A DNA stretch of 64,000 nt from Algoriphagus sediminis. Lineage in GTDB: Bacteria > Bacteroidota > Bacteroidia > Cytophagales > Cyclobacteriaceae. A program made the position numbers and the translations under genes. The DNA is taken from NCBI RefSeq assembly GCF_030403435.1, contig NZ_JAUEPH010000001.1, forward strand, positions 186,001 through 250,000. The letters are read 5' to 3'. The notes under the pieces were generated by a model. It was not told the origin of the DNA. It saw nothing but the letters and a program-made list of their open reading frames with translations, and made no database searches. Below, one piece after another: positions 16,448-23,987 of the stretch (positions are counted from its first letter, which is position 1; every line of letters begins with the position of its first letter).

Positions 16448-17589
16448 AAGGTTTTTCAGATCGGATAGCAGGTGCCAAAGAATATTACTTTTCTAAGAAA
16501 TTGAAAGAAATCAATGAGATGATTTCAGCCGGTAATGATGTGATAAATTTCGGAATCGGAAGCCCGGATCTGCCACCACCGCAGTCGGTGGTTGATGCCC
16601 TGAACCAAGCTTCAAACCTCCCATCGGCACACGGTTATCAAAGCTATCGGGGAATCCCTGAGTTGAGGAAGGCTATGTCTGCCTACTATCAAAAGTTCTT
16701 TGGGGTCGCCCTTGATCCCGGCTCAGAAATTCTACCTTTAAATGGTTCTAAGGAAGGGATCATGCATATCAGTATGGCTTTTTTAAATCCTGGGGATGAA
16801 GTACTCCTCCCAAATCCGGGCTACCCTACTTATGCTGCCACCGCAAAGCTGGCCCAAGCCAAACTAAGGCATTACAGCATGAAAGAAAATGGTCCGGATT
16901 TAAGGCAAATTGAAAAGGAAGGAGTAGAAAAAGTAAAACTCATGTGGATAAATTTTCCTCATATGCCCACTGGCCAATCTCCCAGTAAGAAGCTTTACCA
17001 AAATCTATTTGATTTCGCCAAAAGGAATGAAATTTTATTGGTGAACGACAACCCATATGCTCATATCTTAACAGAAAAACCATTAAGCCTAATGCAGATC
17101 AAAGGTGCACCCGAGAAATGCTTGGAGCTGAATTCACTGAGCAAATCGTTCAACATTGCCGGATGGAGAGTCGGAATGGTTTCTGGAGCAGAAGAAAAAA
17201 TTGACTCGATCTTAAAGGTAAAGAGTAACATGGACTCGGGAATGTTTTACGGCCTTCAAAGGGGTGCTATTGAAGCCCTGCAATCGGACGAGAGCTGGTT
17301 TGAAAATCTGAACCATATTTACTCCAAAAGGAAAAAGCTAGCTATGGAGCTGGCATCAACTCTGAATTTGTCTTTTAACCCAGAACAATCGGGTCTTTTC
17401 CTCTGGGCAAAAATTTCGGGAGATGAAAAATCAGAAGAGTTTACTGATCGCGTTTTGGATCAGAAAAATATATTCCTAACACCGGGAAGTATTTTTGGCA
17501 GCGAGGGAGAGTCATTTATACGGATTTCACTTTGCGTTCCTGAAAGTAGTTTCGAACAAGCGATCGATAGGATAAAAAACAAAAGTTAA
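16444..17589 (+). CDS. PLP-dependent class I/II aminotransferase of the aromatic pathway
   Basis: The 381-residue fold type I aminotransferase has FGIGSPDLPPP near residue 36, GYQSYRGIPELR, NPGYPTY, and the PLP-binding Lys234 in SLSKSFNIAGWRVG. By sequence it lies near aspartate and LL-diaminopimelate aminotransferases. Its position between pheA and tyrA, with 4-base overlap to pheA and one base to tyrA, points to transamination of phenylpyruvate and 4-hydroxyphenylpyruvate to Phe and Tyr. An expected NPH(P)TG substrate motif reads NFPHMPTG. The substrate assignment rests on context. Confidence 0.8.
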   Translation: MKGFSDRIAGAKEYYFSKKLKEINEMISAGNDVINFGIGSPDLPPPQSVVDALNQASNLPSAHGYQSYRGIPELRKAMSAYYQKFFGVALDPGSEILPLNGSKEGIMHISMAFLNPGDEVLLPNPGYPTYAATAKLAQAKLRHYSMKENGPDLRQIEKEGVEKVKLMWINFPHMPTGQSPSKKLYQNLFDFAKRNEILLVNDNPYAHILTEKPLSLMQIKGAPEKCLELNSLSKSFNIAGWRVGMVSGAEEKIDSILKVKSNMDSGMFYGLQRGAIEALQSDESWFENLNHIYSKRKKLAMELASTLNLSFNPEQSGLFLWAKISGDEKSEEFTDRVLDQKNIFLTPGSIFGSEGESFIRISLCVPESSFEQAIDRIKNKS

Positions 17590-17590
17590 A

Positions 17591-18439
17591 ATGAAAAAAA
17601 TACATATCACAGGACTGGGATTATTGGGTGGTTCATTTGCCTTGGCGGCAAAACAGAAATTCCATGAATTAGAAATTTCCGGCTGGGACATCAATGAGCA
17701 AAACCTTCAGGATGCTCATATTCTTGGGATGATTGACAAAACACAAGAGTTTCCTGAAAAGGATACCGATTTAGTGATCCTTGCGACTCCCGCAGACACC
17801 TTGACAGATCTGGTAAGTACCATGCTAGATAAGGCAGGAGATGGAACTTTGGTAATTGATTTAGGTTCAACCAAGGGGAGTATCTGTTCAGCTTTGTCAG
17901 CCCACCCTAAAAGAAAACAATATCTGGCCGGGCACCCTATCGCAGGAACTGAGTACTCTGGGCCAAGAGCTGCTTTTCCGGAACTTTTGAACCGAAAGGT
18001 GATGATTCTCTGTGAAATGGAAAAAACTGATCTTCATTTGAAAGAAAAGGCTTATGAGCTTTTTGATGCATTAAATTTAAAGCTGAGGTTCATGGAACCC
18101 GAAGAGCATGATAAGCAGCTCGCTTTCGTTTCACATTTGTCTCACATTTCTTCTTTCATGCTTGGTAAAACAGTACTTCAAAAAATGGAAGACGATAAAA
18201 ATATTTTTGATATGGCTGGGTCGGGCTTTGCCTCCACAGTACGTCTGGCTAAATCAAGTCCAGCCATGTGGGCACCAATTTTTTCTGAAAATAGAATGAA
18301 TATTCTCGAAGCCTTGGATGGTTACATAGAAAACCTCCAAAAATTCCGTTCAAAGATCTCAGAAAACGAATCAGATGAAATGAAAAAGGAAATGGCGGAG
18401 ATAAACTCAATTCGAGATATTCTGGATTTACAGTCCTAG
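17591..18439 (+). CDS. tyrA: Prephenate dehydrogenase
   Basis: The 282-residue enzyme oxidatively decarboxylates prephenate to 4-hydroxyphenylpyruvate. It opens with a Rossmann NAD(P) motif (ITGLGLLGGSFAL), contains VIDLGSTKG and GHPIAGTEYSGP, and the substrate-binding FVSHLSHISSFML. It is the monofunctional form without a mutase domain, in keeping with the mutase fused to DAHP synthase upstream. It is the last gene of the operon; 84 bases without a clear terminator follow before the next gene. Confidence 0.92.
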   Translation: MKKIHITGLGLLGGSFALAAKQKFHELEISGWDINEQNLQDAHILGMIDKTQEFPEKDTDLVILATPADTLTDLVSTMLDKAGDGTLVIDLGSTKGSICSALSAHPKRKQYLAGHPIAGTEYSGPRAAFPELLNRKVMILCEMEKTDLHLKEKAYELFDALNLKLRFMEPEEHDKQLAFVSHLSHISSFMLGKTVLQKMEDDKNIFDMAGSGFASTVRLAKSSPAMWAPIFSENRMNILEALDGYIENLQKFRSKISENESDEMKKEMAEINSIRDILDLQS

Positions 18440-18523
18440 TAGAAAAGGAATTCACAGAACTTAACAACAGAGCATTCAAGTTGGCTTCAGTTTTGATAAA
18501 TTAATGTTTAAACCCAAATCAAT

Positions 18524-19213
18524 ATGAAATCAATACTGACCTCCATTCTATTTTTGTTCTTTGTTTCGATGGCTTTGGCTCAGGAAGAAGCCTCCATCCC
18601 AATTATCGAGGTGCAGGGTTATAGCGATCGGGCCATAGCACCAGATGAAGCAATTTTCACAATAACTCTAGAAGAAAAATCTATGAGGGTGAATGATGCT
18701 GTAGATGTTTTAAAACAAAAAACTGAGAACCTGGCAAAAGAGCTTAAAAGGAACAAAATCAAAGATTATAAGCTTGTGGCTGATAATTTCTCTGTGGATT
18801 TAAACCGAGTTTATAGAAAAGGCGAATCAAGAGATAGTGGATACGTGGCTCGACAGACTTTGAGAATAATCACGAACAGCAAAAACGAAGACCTTCAAGG
18901 GATCGTGGAATCTATTCAGGATGCAGGGGACATGAGTTTTAACCTACATTTTCAGATTTCTGAAAATACCAGAAAATCCATTGATAACGCCCTTTTGACA
19001 GAAGCACTTCAGGACGCACAGGAAAGAAGCCGATTAATTGCGACGGCTCTTGGGTTAAGAAGCCTTACTGTTCACAAAGTACAGATTGTAGGCCAGTCTG
19101 CAGGTGGACCAAGAATGATGATGGCTGCGGCAGCCTCTGATTCTCCTGAAATGATGATCAATCCTGATGATCAAAAAATCAGCAAAAGAGTCCTGATTAA
19201 ATACACATATTAA
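18524..19213 (+). CDS. SIMPL-domain (DUF541) secreted protein
   Basis: A signal peptide (SILTSILFLFFVSMALAQ/EE) leads into IIEVQGYSDRAIAPDEAIFTITLEE, the typical opening of the SIMPL/DUF541 fold, with the repeated YVARQTLRI and SKRVLIKYTY strands at the end. The 229 residues match the family. Proteins of this family lie in the periplasm or outer membrane and have been linked to oxidative stress tolerance, but their biochemical role is unsettled. A single gene with its own spacing on either side. Confidence 0.82.
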   Translation: MKSILTSILFLFFVSMALAQEEASIPIIEVQGYSDRAIAPDEAIFTITLEEKSMRVNDAVDVLKQKTENLAKELKRNKIKDYKLVADNFSVDLNRVYRKGESRDSGYVARQTLRIITNSKNEDLQGIVESIQDAGDMSFNLHFQISENTRKSIDNALLTEALQDAQERSRLIATALGLRSLTVHKVQIVGQSAGGPRMMMAAAASDSPEMMINPDDQKISKRVLIKYTY

Positions 19214-19353
19214 GGATCTAATAAAAAAAAATCAGCCCGGGACGATCAGGCATTTATTCCATAATTTCTGGAATATTCATAAAACTGGTATCGTTAGTGT
19301 TTTTGAAAGAATAAAGCTAAATTCTATTATCTAATTTTTTTAAACCCAGAATA

Positions 19354-19743
19354 ATGAAATATGCAAAGGTCTTAGAAGTTTTTAGTACGGAAATTAGAGT
19401 TTCAGTGGCTCTATTTATTTTTCTACTCGTTTCCTGTGGACCTCAGAATCCGAGGAGAGAAACGATTGAGACCAAGTCAGGCGAGCAATTCTATATTGAA
19501 TTACCTTCTAAGCCCACTTCTGGAAAAAAATGGTTTTGGGTAAATAAGCCCGATGTAAGCCTGGTAGACTCTGTCGGTTTTCTCCAAGAAGTAAGTCAAA
19601 CACGTACTGGAGATGAGGCCGGAATTGAAATGTGGAATTTTGAGGCAATGGGTACAGGTAGCGAAACTGTGATTCTCGAGTTTAAAAAATCAATGGAGGC
19701 AAGTCCAAAACAAAAAAGAATTTACACCATCAATATCCGCTAG
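19354..19743 (+). CDS. Chagasin-like (I42) cysteine protease inhibitor lipoprotein
   Basis: The 129-residue protein has a membrane-targeting N-terminus ending in LVSC/GP, a lipobox at Cys28. The mature domain has ELPSKPTSGKKWFW, equivalent to the NPTTGY.W loop of chagasin, a central GIEMWNFEAMGTG loop, and a final LEFKK strand. These three loops are the papain-binding loops in family I42. It could protect the cell against cysteine proteases of its own or of other organisms. It converges with the downstream membrane protein gene, the stops being 2 bases apart. Confidence 0.75.
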   Translation: MKYAKVLEVFSTEIRVSVALFIFLLVSCGPQNPRRETIETKSGEQFYIELPSKPTSGKKWFWVNKPDVSLVDSVGFLQEVSQTRTGDEAGIEMWNFEAMGTGSETVILEFKKSMEASPKQKRIYTINIR

Positions 19744-19745
19744 AG

Positions 19746-20315
19746 TTAGTAGAGAAGCTGAAGTAAAAAGGCTCCTACTCCTATAATTAGTCCCATACTA
19801 AAAACCTGATAGGCTCTTCTTAGGAGCTTGTATTTTTGATTAAGCACCATGCTTTGATAATAAAGGGTAGTGGACATCTGATCCTGGATGTCCTTTCTAG
19901 AAGTCAAGGTATTGTTAATTTCGTCCAGATATTCATCCTTCGTAAAGGTCGATACCGAACCAAAAAAGATTACCGATCTTTTCACCTCCGCATTTACTTT
20001 GTTCTTTGCCAAAATTTTTGGTTTTGCTGCCTGCACAGCAATAATAGTGGAAGAAAGGCTCATCAAAAGGAAAAGCATCATGGGGATAAAAGTCATCAGA
20101 TTAGTAATATCCACCTCATTATTCAGAGATCCATAGCCTACCAAGGCAACCATGGACGATATCACTAAGGCATTAATACTTATGATTATATTGGCCTTAT
20201 TATCTGCGATTTTAAGAAGCTGAGCGTTGTTATTGAATGCAACTCTATAGAATGTCTGCCTCTCCCGGGCAGTTTTCTTTTGACCTTTCTTCGGTTTAAC
20301 TTCTTCCATTAACAT
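19746..20315 (-). CDS. Pycsar-effector-like membrane protein (DUF5706 type), no cyclase nearby
   Basis: The 189 residues contain ADNKANIIISINALVISSMVALVG, a transmembrane helix at about 38-62, another at 76-94 (MTFIPMMLFLLMSLSSTIIAV), a cytoplasmic stretch, and a C-terminal helix VFSMGLIIGVGAFLLQLL. The A-D-x-K-A-x-I-x-x-x-x-N signature before the first helix is that of the Pycsar TM effector/DUF5706 family, some members of which open membranes on sensing cCMP or cUMP during phage infection. No uridylate or cytidylate cyclase is adjacent, so a defence role is only a possibility. DUF5706 proteins fused to HD domains also exist; no HD domain is present here. Confidence 0.7.
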   Translation of the reverse strand: MLMEEVKPKKGQKKTARERQTFYRVAFNNNAQLLKIADNKANIIISINALVISSMVALVGYGSLNNEVDITNLMTFIPMMLFLLMSLSSTIIAVQAAKPKILAKNKVNAEVKRSVIFFGSVSTFTKDEYLDEINNTLTSRKDIQDQMSTTLYYQSMVLNQKYKLLRRAYQVFSMGLIIGVGAFLLQLLY

Positions 20316-20517
20316 ATCTAGGAATTAGGAATGGGGTAATATACAAAAATATCATTGAGAGCAATTTAATCGATGATTTTCAATTGATTAATAAAAATAA
20401 TAAGATCAGAAAAAGTATTTCCATTTATATCTCCAATGGACAAATTATTCCTCCATACATCCCAGAATCTGATTAAACCATTCGATTTTTGATTAACTTT
20501 TAGAAAACACTACAATC

Positions 20518-21402
20518 ATGAAACCACTCAAAAAAGAAGAAATCAACCAAGAAGTTTTTGACCTTTATGATGCTTATGCACATAATAAGTTGGACCGTAG
20601 ATCATTCGTTGAGAAATTATCTGCATATGCTGTAGGTGGTGTCACTGTGGCTGCTCTTATGTCAGCGATGATGCCTGACTATGTTACTACCCAGACAGTA
20701 GCTCCGGATGATGAAAGAATTGAATCTGATTACATCATGTATAACTCTCCAAAGGGTGGTGGGAAAATAAAAGCTTTGTTGTCCAAGCCCAAAGGAACCG
20801 GAAAAAAACCAGGAATCGTCGTGGTTCATGAAAACCGTGGCCTGAATCCATATATCGAGGATACTGGAAGACAAGCTGCAGTAGACGGATTTATTACTGT
20901 GGCACCAGATGCTTTAACTCCTTTGGGAGGCTATCCTGGAAATGACGATGAGGGAAGGACTATGCAGAGACAGAGGGACAGAAACGAAATGCTCGAGGAC
21001 TTTATCGCAGCATTTGACTATTTGAAAAATCATCCTGATTGCACTGGGAAAGTTGGAGTAGTTGGGTTCTGTTTTGGAGGCTGGATATCCAACATGATGG
21101 CAGTGAGACTACCAGACCTTGCAGCAGCAGTCCCCTATTATGGTGGACAGCCCAGTGCAGAGGAAACAGCAAACATAAAAGCTCCTCTACGCTTGCAATA
21201 CGCCGGGCTGGATGAACGAGTAAATGCAGGTTGGCCAGACTACGAAAAAGCTTTAAAGGCCAATGGGGTAGATTATAAAGCCTATTTTTACCCTGATACC
21301 AATCATGGCTTTCACAACAATACTACAGCGAGATATGATGAGGCCGCTGCAAAACTTTCTTGGGAGAGGACAATTTCCTTTTTCAGGGAAACCTTATCAT
21401 AA
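20518..21402 (+). CDS. Dienelactone hydrolase family protein
   Basis: This 294-residue alpha/beta hydrolase has a catalytic Cys nucleophile in VGVVGFCFGGWISN, the usual Asp following in LRLQYAGLDERV, and the His in NHGFHN. A conserved VVVHENRGLNP strand precedes. Residues 26-50 hold DRRSFVEKLSAYAVGGVTVAALMSA, a Tat-like segment after an unusual charged N-terminal extension, so export or membrane anchoring is likely. Family members hydrolyse dienelactones, but the substrate here is unknown. The next gene follows after 18 bases on the same strand. Confidence 0.82.
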   Translation: MKPLKKEEINQEVFDLYDAYAHNKLDRRSFVEKLSAYAVGGVTVAALMSAMMPDYVTTQTVAPDDERIESDYIMYNSPKGGGKIKALLSKPKGTGKKPGIVVVHENRGLNPYIEDTGRQAAVDGFITVAPDALTPLGGYPGNDDEGRTMQRQRDRNEMLEDFIAAFDYLKNHPDCTGKVGVVGFCFGGWISNMMAVRLPDLAAAVPYYGGQPSAEETANIKAPLRLQYAGLDERVNAGWPDYEKALKANGVDYKAYFYPDTNHGFHNNTTARYDEAAAKLSWERTISFFRETLS

Positions 21403-21420
21403 TTTCACTTACAAACAATT

Positions 21421-22167
21421 ATGGACGAAAAGCGATTTCACATTGCAGTGTTAATAGATGGAGATAATGCCCAGGCAAAGCTCATCAAAGAAGTACTTGC
21501 AGAGGTATCCAAATACGGAAAGGCTACCATCAGGAGGATTTATGGGGATTGGACAACTCCCCAAATGAATAGCTGGAAAGAAACCATCAACCAGCATTCT
21601 TTTAGCCCTATTCAAAAGTTCTCTTACACGACAGGAAAAAACTCAACGGACAGCTCCATGATCATTGATGCCATGGATATTCTCCATGGAAAAAGTATCG
21701 AGGGATTCTGCATCGTATCAAGTGATAGCGACTATACTGGTCTAGCCAAGAGAATTCGGGAAGAAGGGAGGTTTGTCATGGGTATTGGTCGAAGGATTAC
21801 TCCCAAAGCATTTATAAAATCCTGTGAAATCTTCACTTACGCTGAAAATCTTTCCAGTGGGAGTGGAGAAAAGCCACAACCAAAAAAATCTAAGGCTGAA
21901 GGAAAAGAAGCTTCCATTACTGATAATGGAGAAAGTGATGTTTTGGATTTGAATCTGATTAAAAAAGCTTACGACATCGCAAGTGATGAAGATGAAGAAG
22001 TGCACGTATCAAAAATTGGTGCGGCACTAAGAAAAATTGACCCCAGCTTTGACCCCCGGTCCTATGGGTTTAGAAACCTTACAGAGCTCTTTCGTAGTCT
22101 TAAGGATTTTTCCGTGGTCAAAAATGTGGTGAATGGATTAAATTATCCATTGGTTAAGAGAAGATAG
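21421..22167 (+). CDS. NYN-domain (LabA/DUF88) protein with OST-HTH/LOTUS domain
   Basis: Residues 5-145 form a NYN ribonuclease-like PIN fold with acidic residues in VLIDGDNAQ, RIYGDW, TDSSMIIDAMD and IVSSDSDYTGLAKRIRE, the expected metal-binding set. A charged linker (about 150-180) leads to an OST-HTH/LOTUS domain (LIKKAYDIA...HVSKIGAALRKIDPSFDPRSYGFRNLTELFRSL), which binds RNA in other proteins. The likely role is RNA cleavage or sensing in the cytoplasm. A strong terminator follows 120 bases later, so it ends a transcript with the hydrolase gene. Confidence 0.88.
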   Translation: MDEKRFHIAVLIDGDNAQAKLIKEVLAEVSKYGKATIRRIYGDWTTPQMNSWKETINQHSFSPIQKFSYTTGKNSTDSSMIIDAMDILHGKSIEGFCIVSSDSDYTGLAKRIREEGRFVMGIGRRITPKAFIKSCEIFTYAENLSSGSGEKPQPKKSKAEGKEASITDNGESDVLDLNLIKKAYDIASDEDEEVHVSKIGAALRKIDPSFDPRSYGFRNLTELFRSLKDFSVVKNVVNGLNYPLVKRR

Positions 22168-22290
22168 ATTGGTCAATTCAATCTTTATTTCTGAACGAAT
22201 GGAATAATTCACTGCCTTCTTGTAGAGATTTTTCGAAGATTAATGAAAAGATCCTCCGCTTTGATATTTTTAAAAGAAAATAAAATCTAA

Positions 22291-22327
22291 AAATGGCCTC
22301 AAATAGTTCTGAGGCCATTTTTTTATT
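22291..22327 (+). terminator. Intrinsic terminator after the NYN-domain gene
   Basis: AAATGGCCTCA (22291-22301) pairs perfectly with TGAGGCCATTT (22310-22320) across an 8-base loop and runs into a T tract. It isolates the cytolysin-like gene at 22412 from upstream transcription. Confidence 0.9.
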
Positions 22328-22411
22328 TTTTTTAAAAAAACATTAGAATTACGTTACCACTTTAGAGGGCTTTTGTCGCCTATAGAGATATAACCAAATT
22401 TTCTATACGCC

Positions 22412-23950
22412 ATGAAAGCATTATTTCAAAACAACCTTAAGGCAGTTTTTTCCTTAGCCTTTTTAGTATTCGTAATTAGCTCCTGTGACTTAGGAGGAAG
22501 TGATGAACCCATTAAAATCTCCCCTGATGCTCAGAGCATCACGGAGTATGTTCAAAACCTGCAAGCAGATAATGCGAGTATTTTAAACGTCCAACAAATA
22601 AGTGGAAGTTCTCAAAGAATAGATATGGGAACCCGCGAATCGGGTTCATCGATACCAGGTGGTAACCTGGTTTGTAATACAACCAAATATGACCTCAAAA
22701 ACAACTTTGAGGACGTGGCGATCCTTCGACCCACCAATGGGATAATCTACCCTGGTGCAGTTGTAATTGCCGATGAAGCAACGCTCAGAGGCCTTCCAAC
22801 GCCATCTGGAATCAGTCGTGCACCTATGAAACTTAGAGTGGATTTACCCGGAATGGGAGAAAATGGAACACTGAATGTCGAAAATCCTTCTAATTCAAGT
22901 GTTCAAACATCAATAGATGAATCTCTGGAATGGTGGAATGCAAATGCCTATCAAGAGGGATACGTCAACGCGGCTAATTCCAGTTATGTTGCTAAGACTT
23001 CCTATAGCTCTCGCCAGGTAAGTATGGACCTAGGTTTAAATGTGGACTGGGCTGGAGGGGATGTAGAGTCCCAATTCAATTTTCAGTCCACCAACACGGA
23101 GCGAGTGGCGATGATGTCTTTCAAGCAGGTTTTCTATTCTGTGAGTATGGACCCGCCTAGTAACCCAGGTGAGTTTTTCGGACCTGATGCCAGCCTTACC
23201 GAGGTAGAGCAGGCATTTAAAGCAGATACTCCCCCAGCATATGTTCAGTCTGTTAGTTATGGACGAATTATCATGTTTCGAATGACTACCACAGAATCTG
23301 CCACAGATGCAGAGTTAGAAGGTGCTATGAACTATATGACTGGTCTTAAGCAAGTCTCAGGAAGCGTTGAGGCGAAGTATAAGTCCATCTTGAATAAATC
23401 TAGTATTACTGTGGTCACCATTGGTGGAAATGCTGCGGTCGCTTCGGAGGCAGTGACTGCCAAAAACTTTGCAGATCTTAGCTACATCATCACAGGGGAA
23501 AATGCTGTATACTCAAGGAATAACCCTGGGGTACCCATTTCATACAAACTTCATTATATGAAGGATAATACCACTGCTAAACTGGGTTACACTACTGAGT
23601 ACGAAGTGAGAACCTGTGAGGAAAATAAGTACCCAGCCAGAGATATCAGTTTAAACAATAAAAATGGATTCCTAGGAGTAACTGTTCGCTTCACGGTGAA
23701 TTACAAGACTCAAACAGATGGAATCACATATAACCGAAGCTTAGGTAGTGGGGACATTAAAACCAACACGAAAAAAACCAAAACTGTCCCTGCAGGAGCC
23801 TATGATATCCGGCTTACAGTAGAATACAAGGACGGATTGAAATGGAAGTTCTTGGGGGATGGAACTTATAGTCGACCGACCAGGGTATGTCTGGAAACCA
23901 CTATGAACACCCTCAAAACCCAAATCTATTTAAACACGGTAGGGTGTTAA
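22412..23950 (+). CDS. Cholesterol-dependent-cytolysin-like (CDCL) lipoprotein
   Basis: The 512-residue protein has a signal with lipobox VISSC (Cys25). The core matches thiol-activated cytolysins: YPGAVVIADE near 109, YVQSVSYGRIIMFRMTTTES at 277-296 (CDCs have YVxxVxYGR), GGNAA at 338-342 holding the conserved Gly pair, and NPGVPISYKLHYMKDN. A C-terminal domain corresponds to D4, but the cholesterol-binding undecapeptide is replaced by EYKDGLKWKFL at 471-481, losing Cys and most Trp, and no Thr-Leu cholesterol pair is evident. Pore formation is therefore likely by fold but not through cholesterol. Some CDCLs in this phylum work as two-protein, protease-activated pores; no partner gene is in the window. 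Confidence 0.85.
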   Translation: MKALFQNNLKAVFSLAFLVFVISSCDLGGSDEPIKISPDAQSITEYVQNLQADNASILNVQQISGSSQRIDMGTRESGSSIPGGNLVCNTTKYDLKNNFEDVAILRPTNGIIYPGAVVIADEATLRGLPTPSGISRAPMKLRVDLPGMGENGTLNVENPSNSSVQTSIDESLEWWNANAYQEGYVNAANSSYVAKTSYSSRQVSMDLGLNVDWAGGDVESQFNFQSTNTERVAMMSFKQVFYSVSMDPPSNPGEFFGPDASLTEVEQAFKADTPPAYVQSVSYGRIIMFRMTTTESATDAELEGAMNYMTGLKQVSGSVEAKYKSILNKSSITVVTIGGNAAVASEAVTAKNFADLSYIITGENAVYSRNNPGVPISYKLHYMKDNTTAKLGYTTEYEVRTCEENKYPARDISLNNKNGFLGVTVRFTVNYKTQTDGITYNRSLGSGDIKTNTKKTKTVPAGAYDIRLTVEYKDGLKWKFLGDGTYSRPTRVCLETTMNTLKTQIYLNTVGC

Positions 23951-23956
23951 ATCAAA

Positions 23957-23987
23957 AGCTAGGGGTTAGTTACCTCAACCCCTAGCT
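23957..23987. terminator. Bidirectional terminator between cytolysin-like and kinase genes
   Basis: AGCTAGGGGTT (23957-23967) pairs perfectly with AACCCCTAGCT (23977-23987) over a 9-base loop. The plus side is followed by a T-rich run and the minus side by TTTTGATTT. The kinase stop codon lies at the edge of the loop (23975-23977). It serves both convergent genes. Confidence 0.85.
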
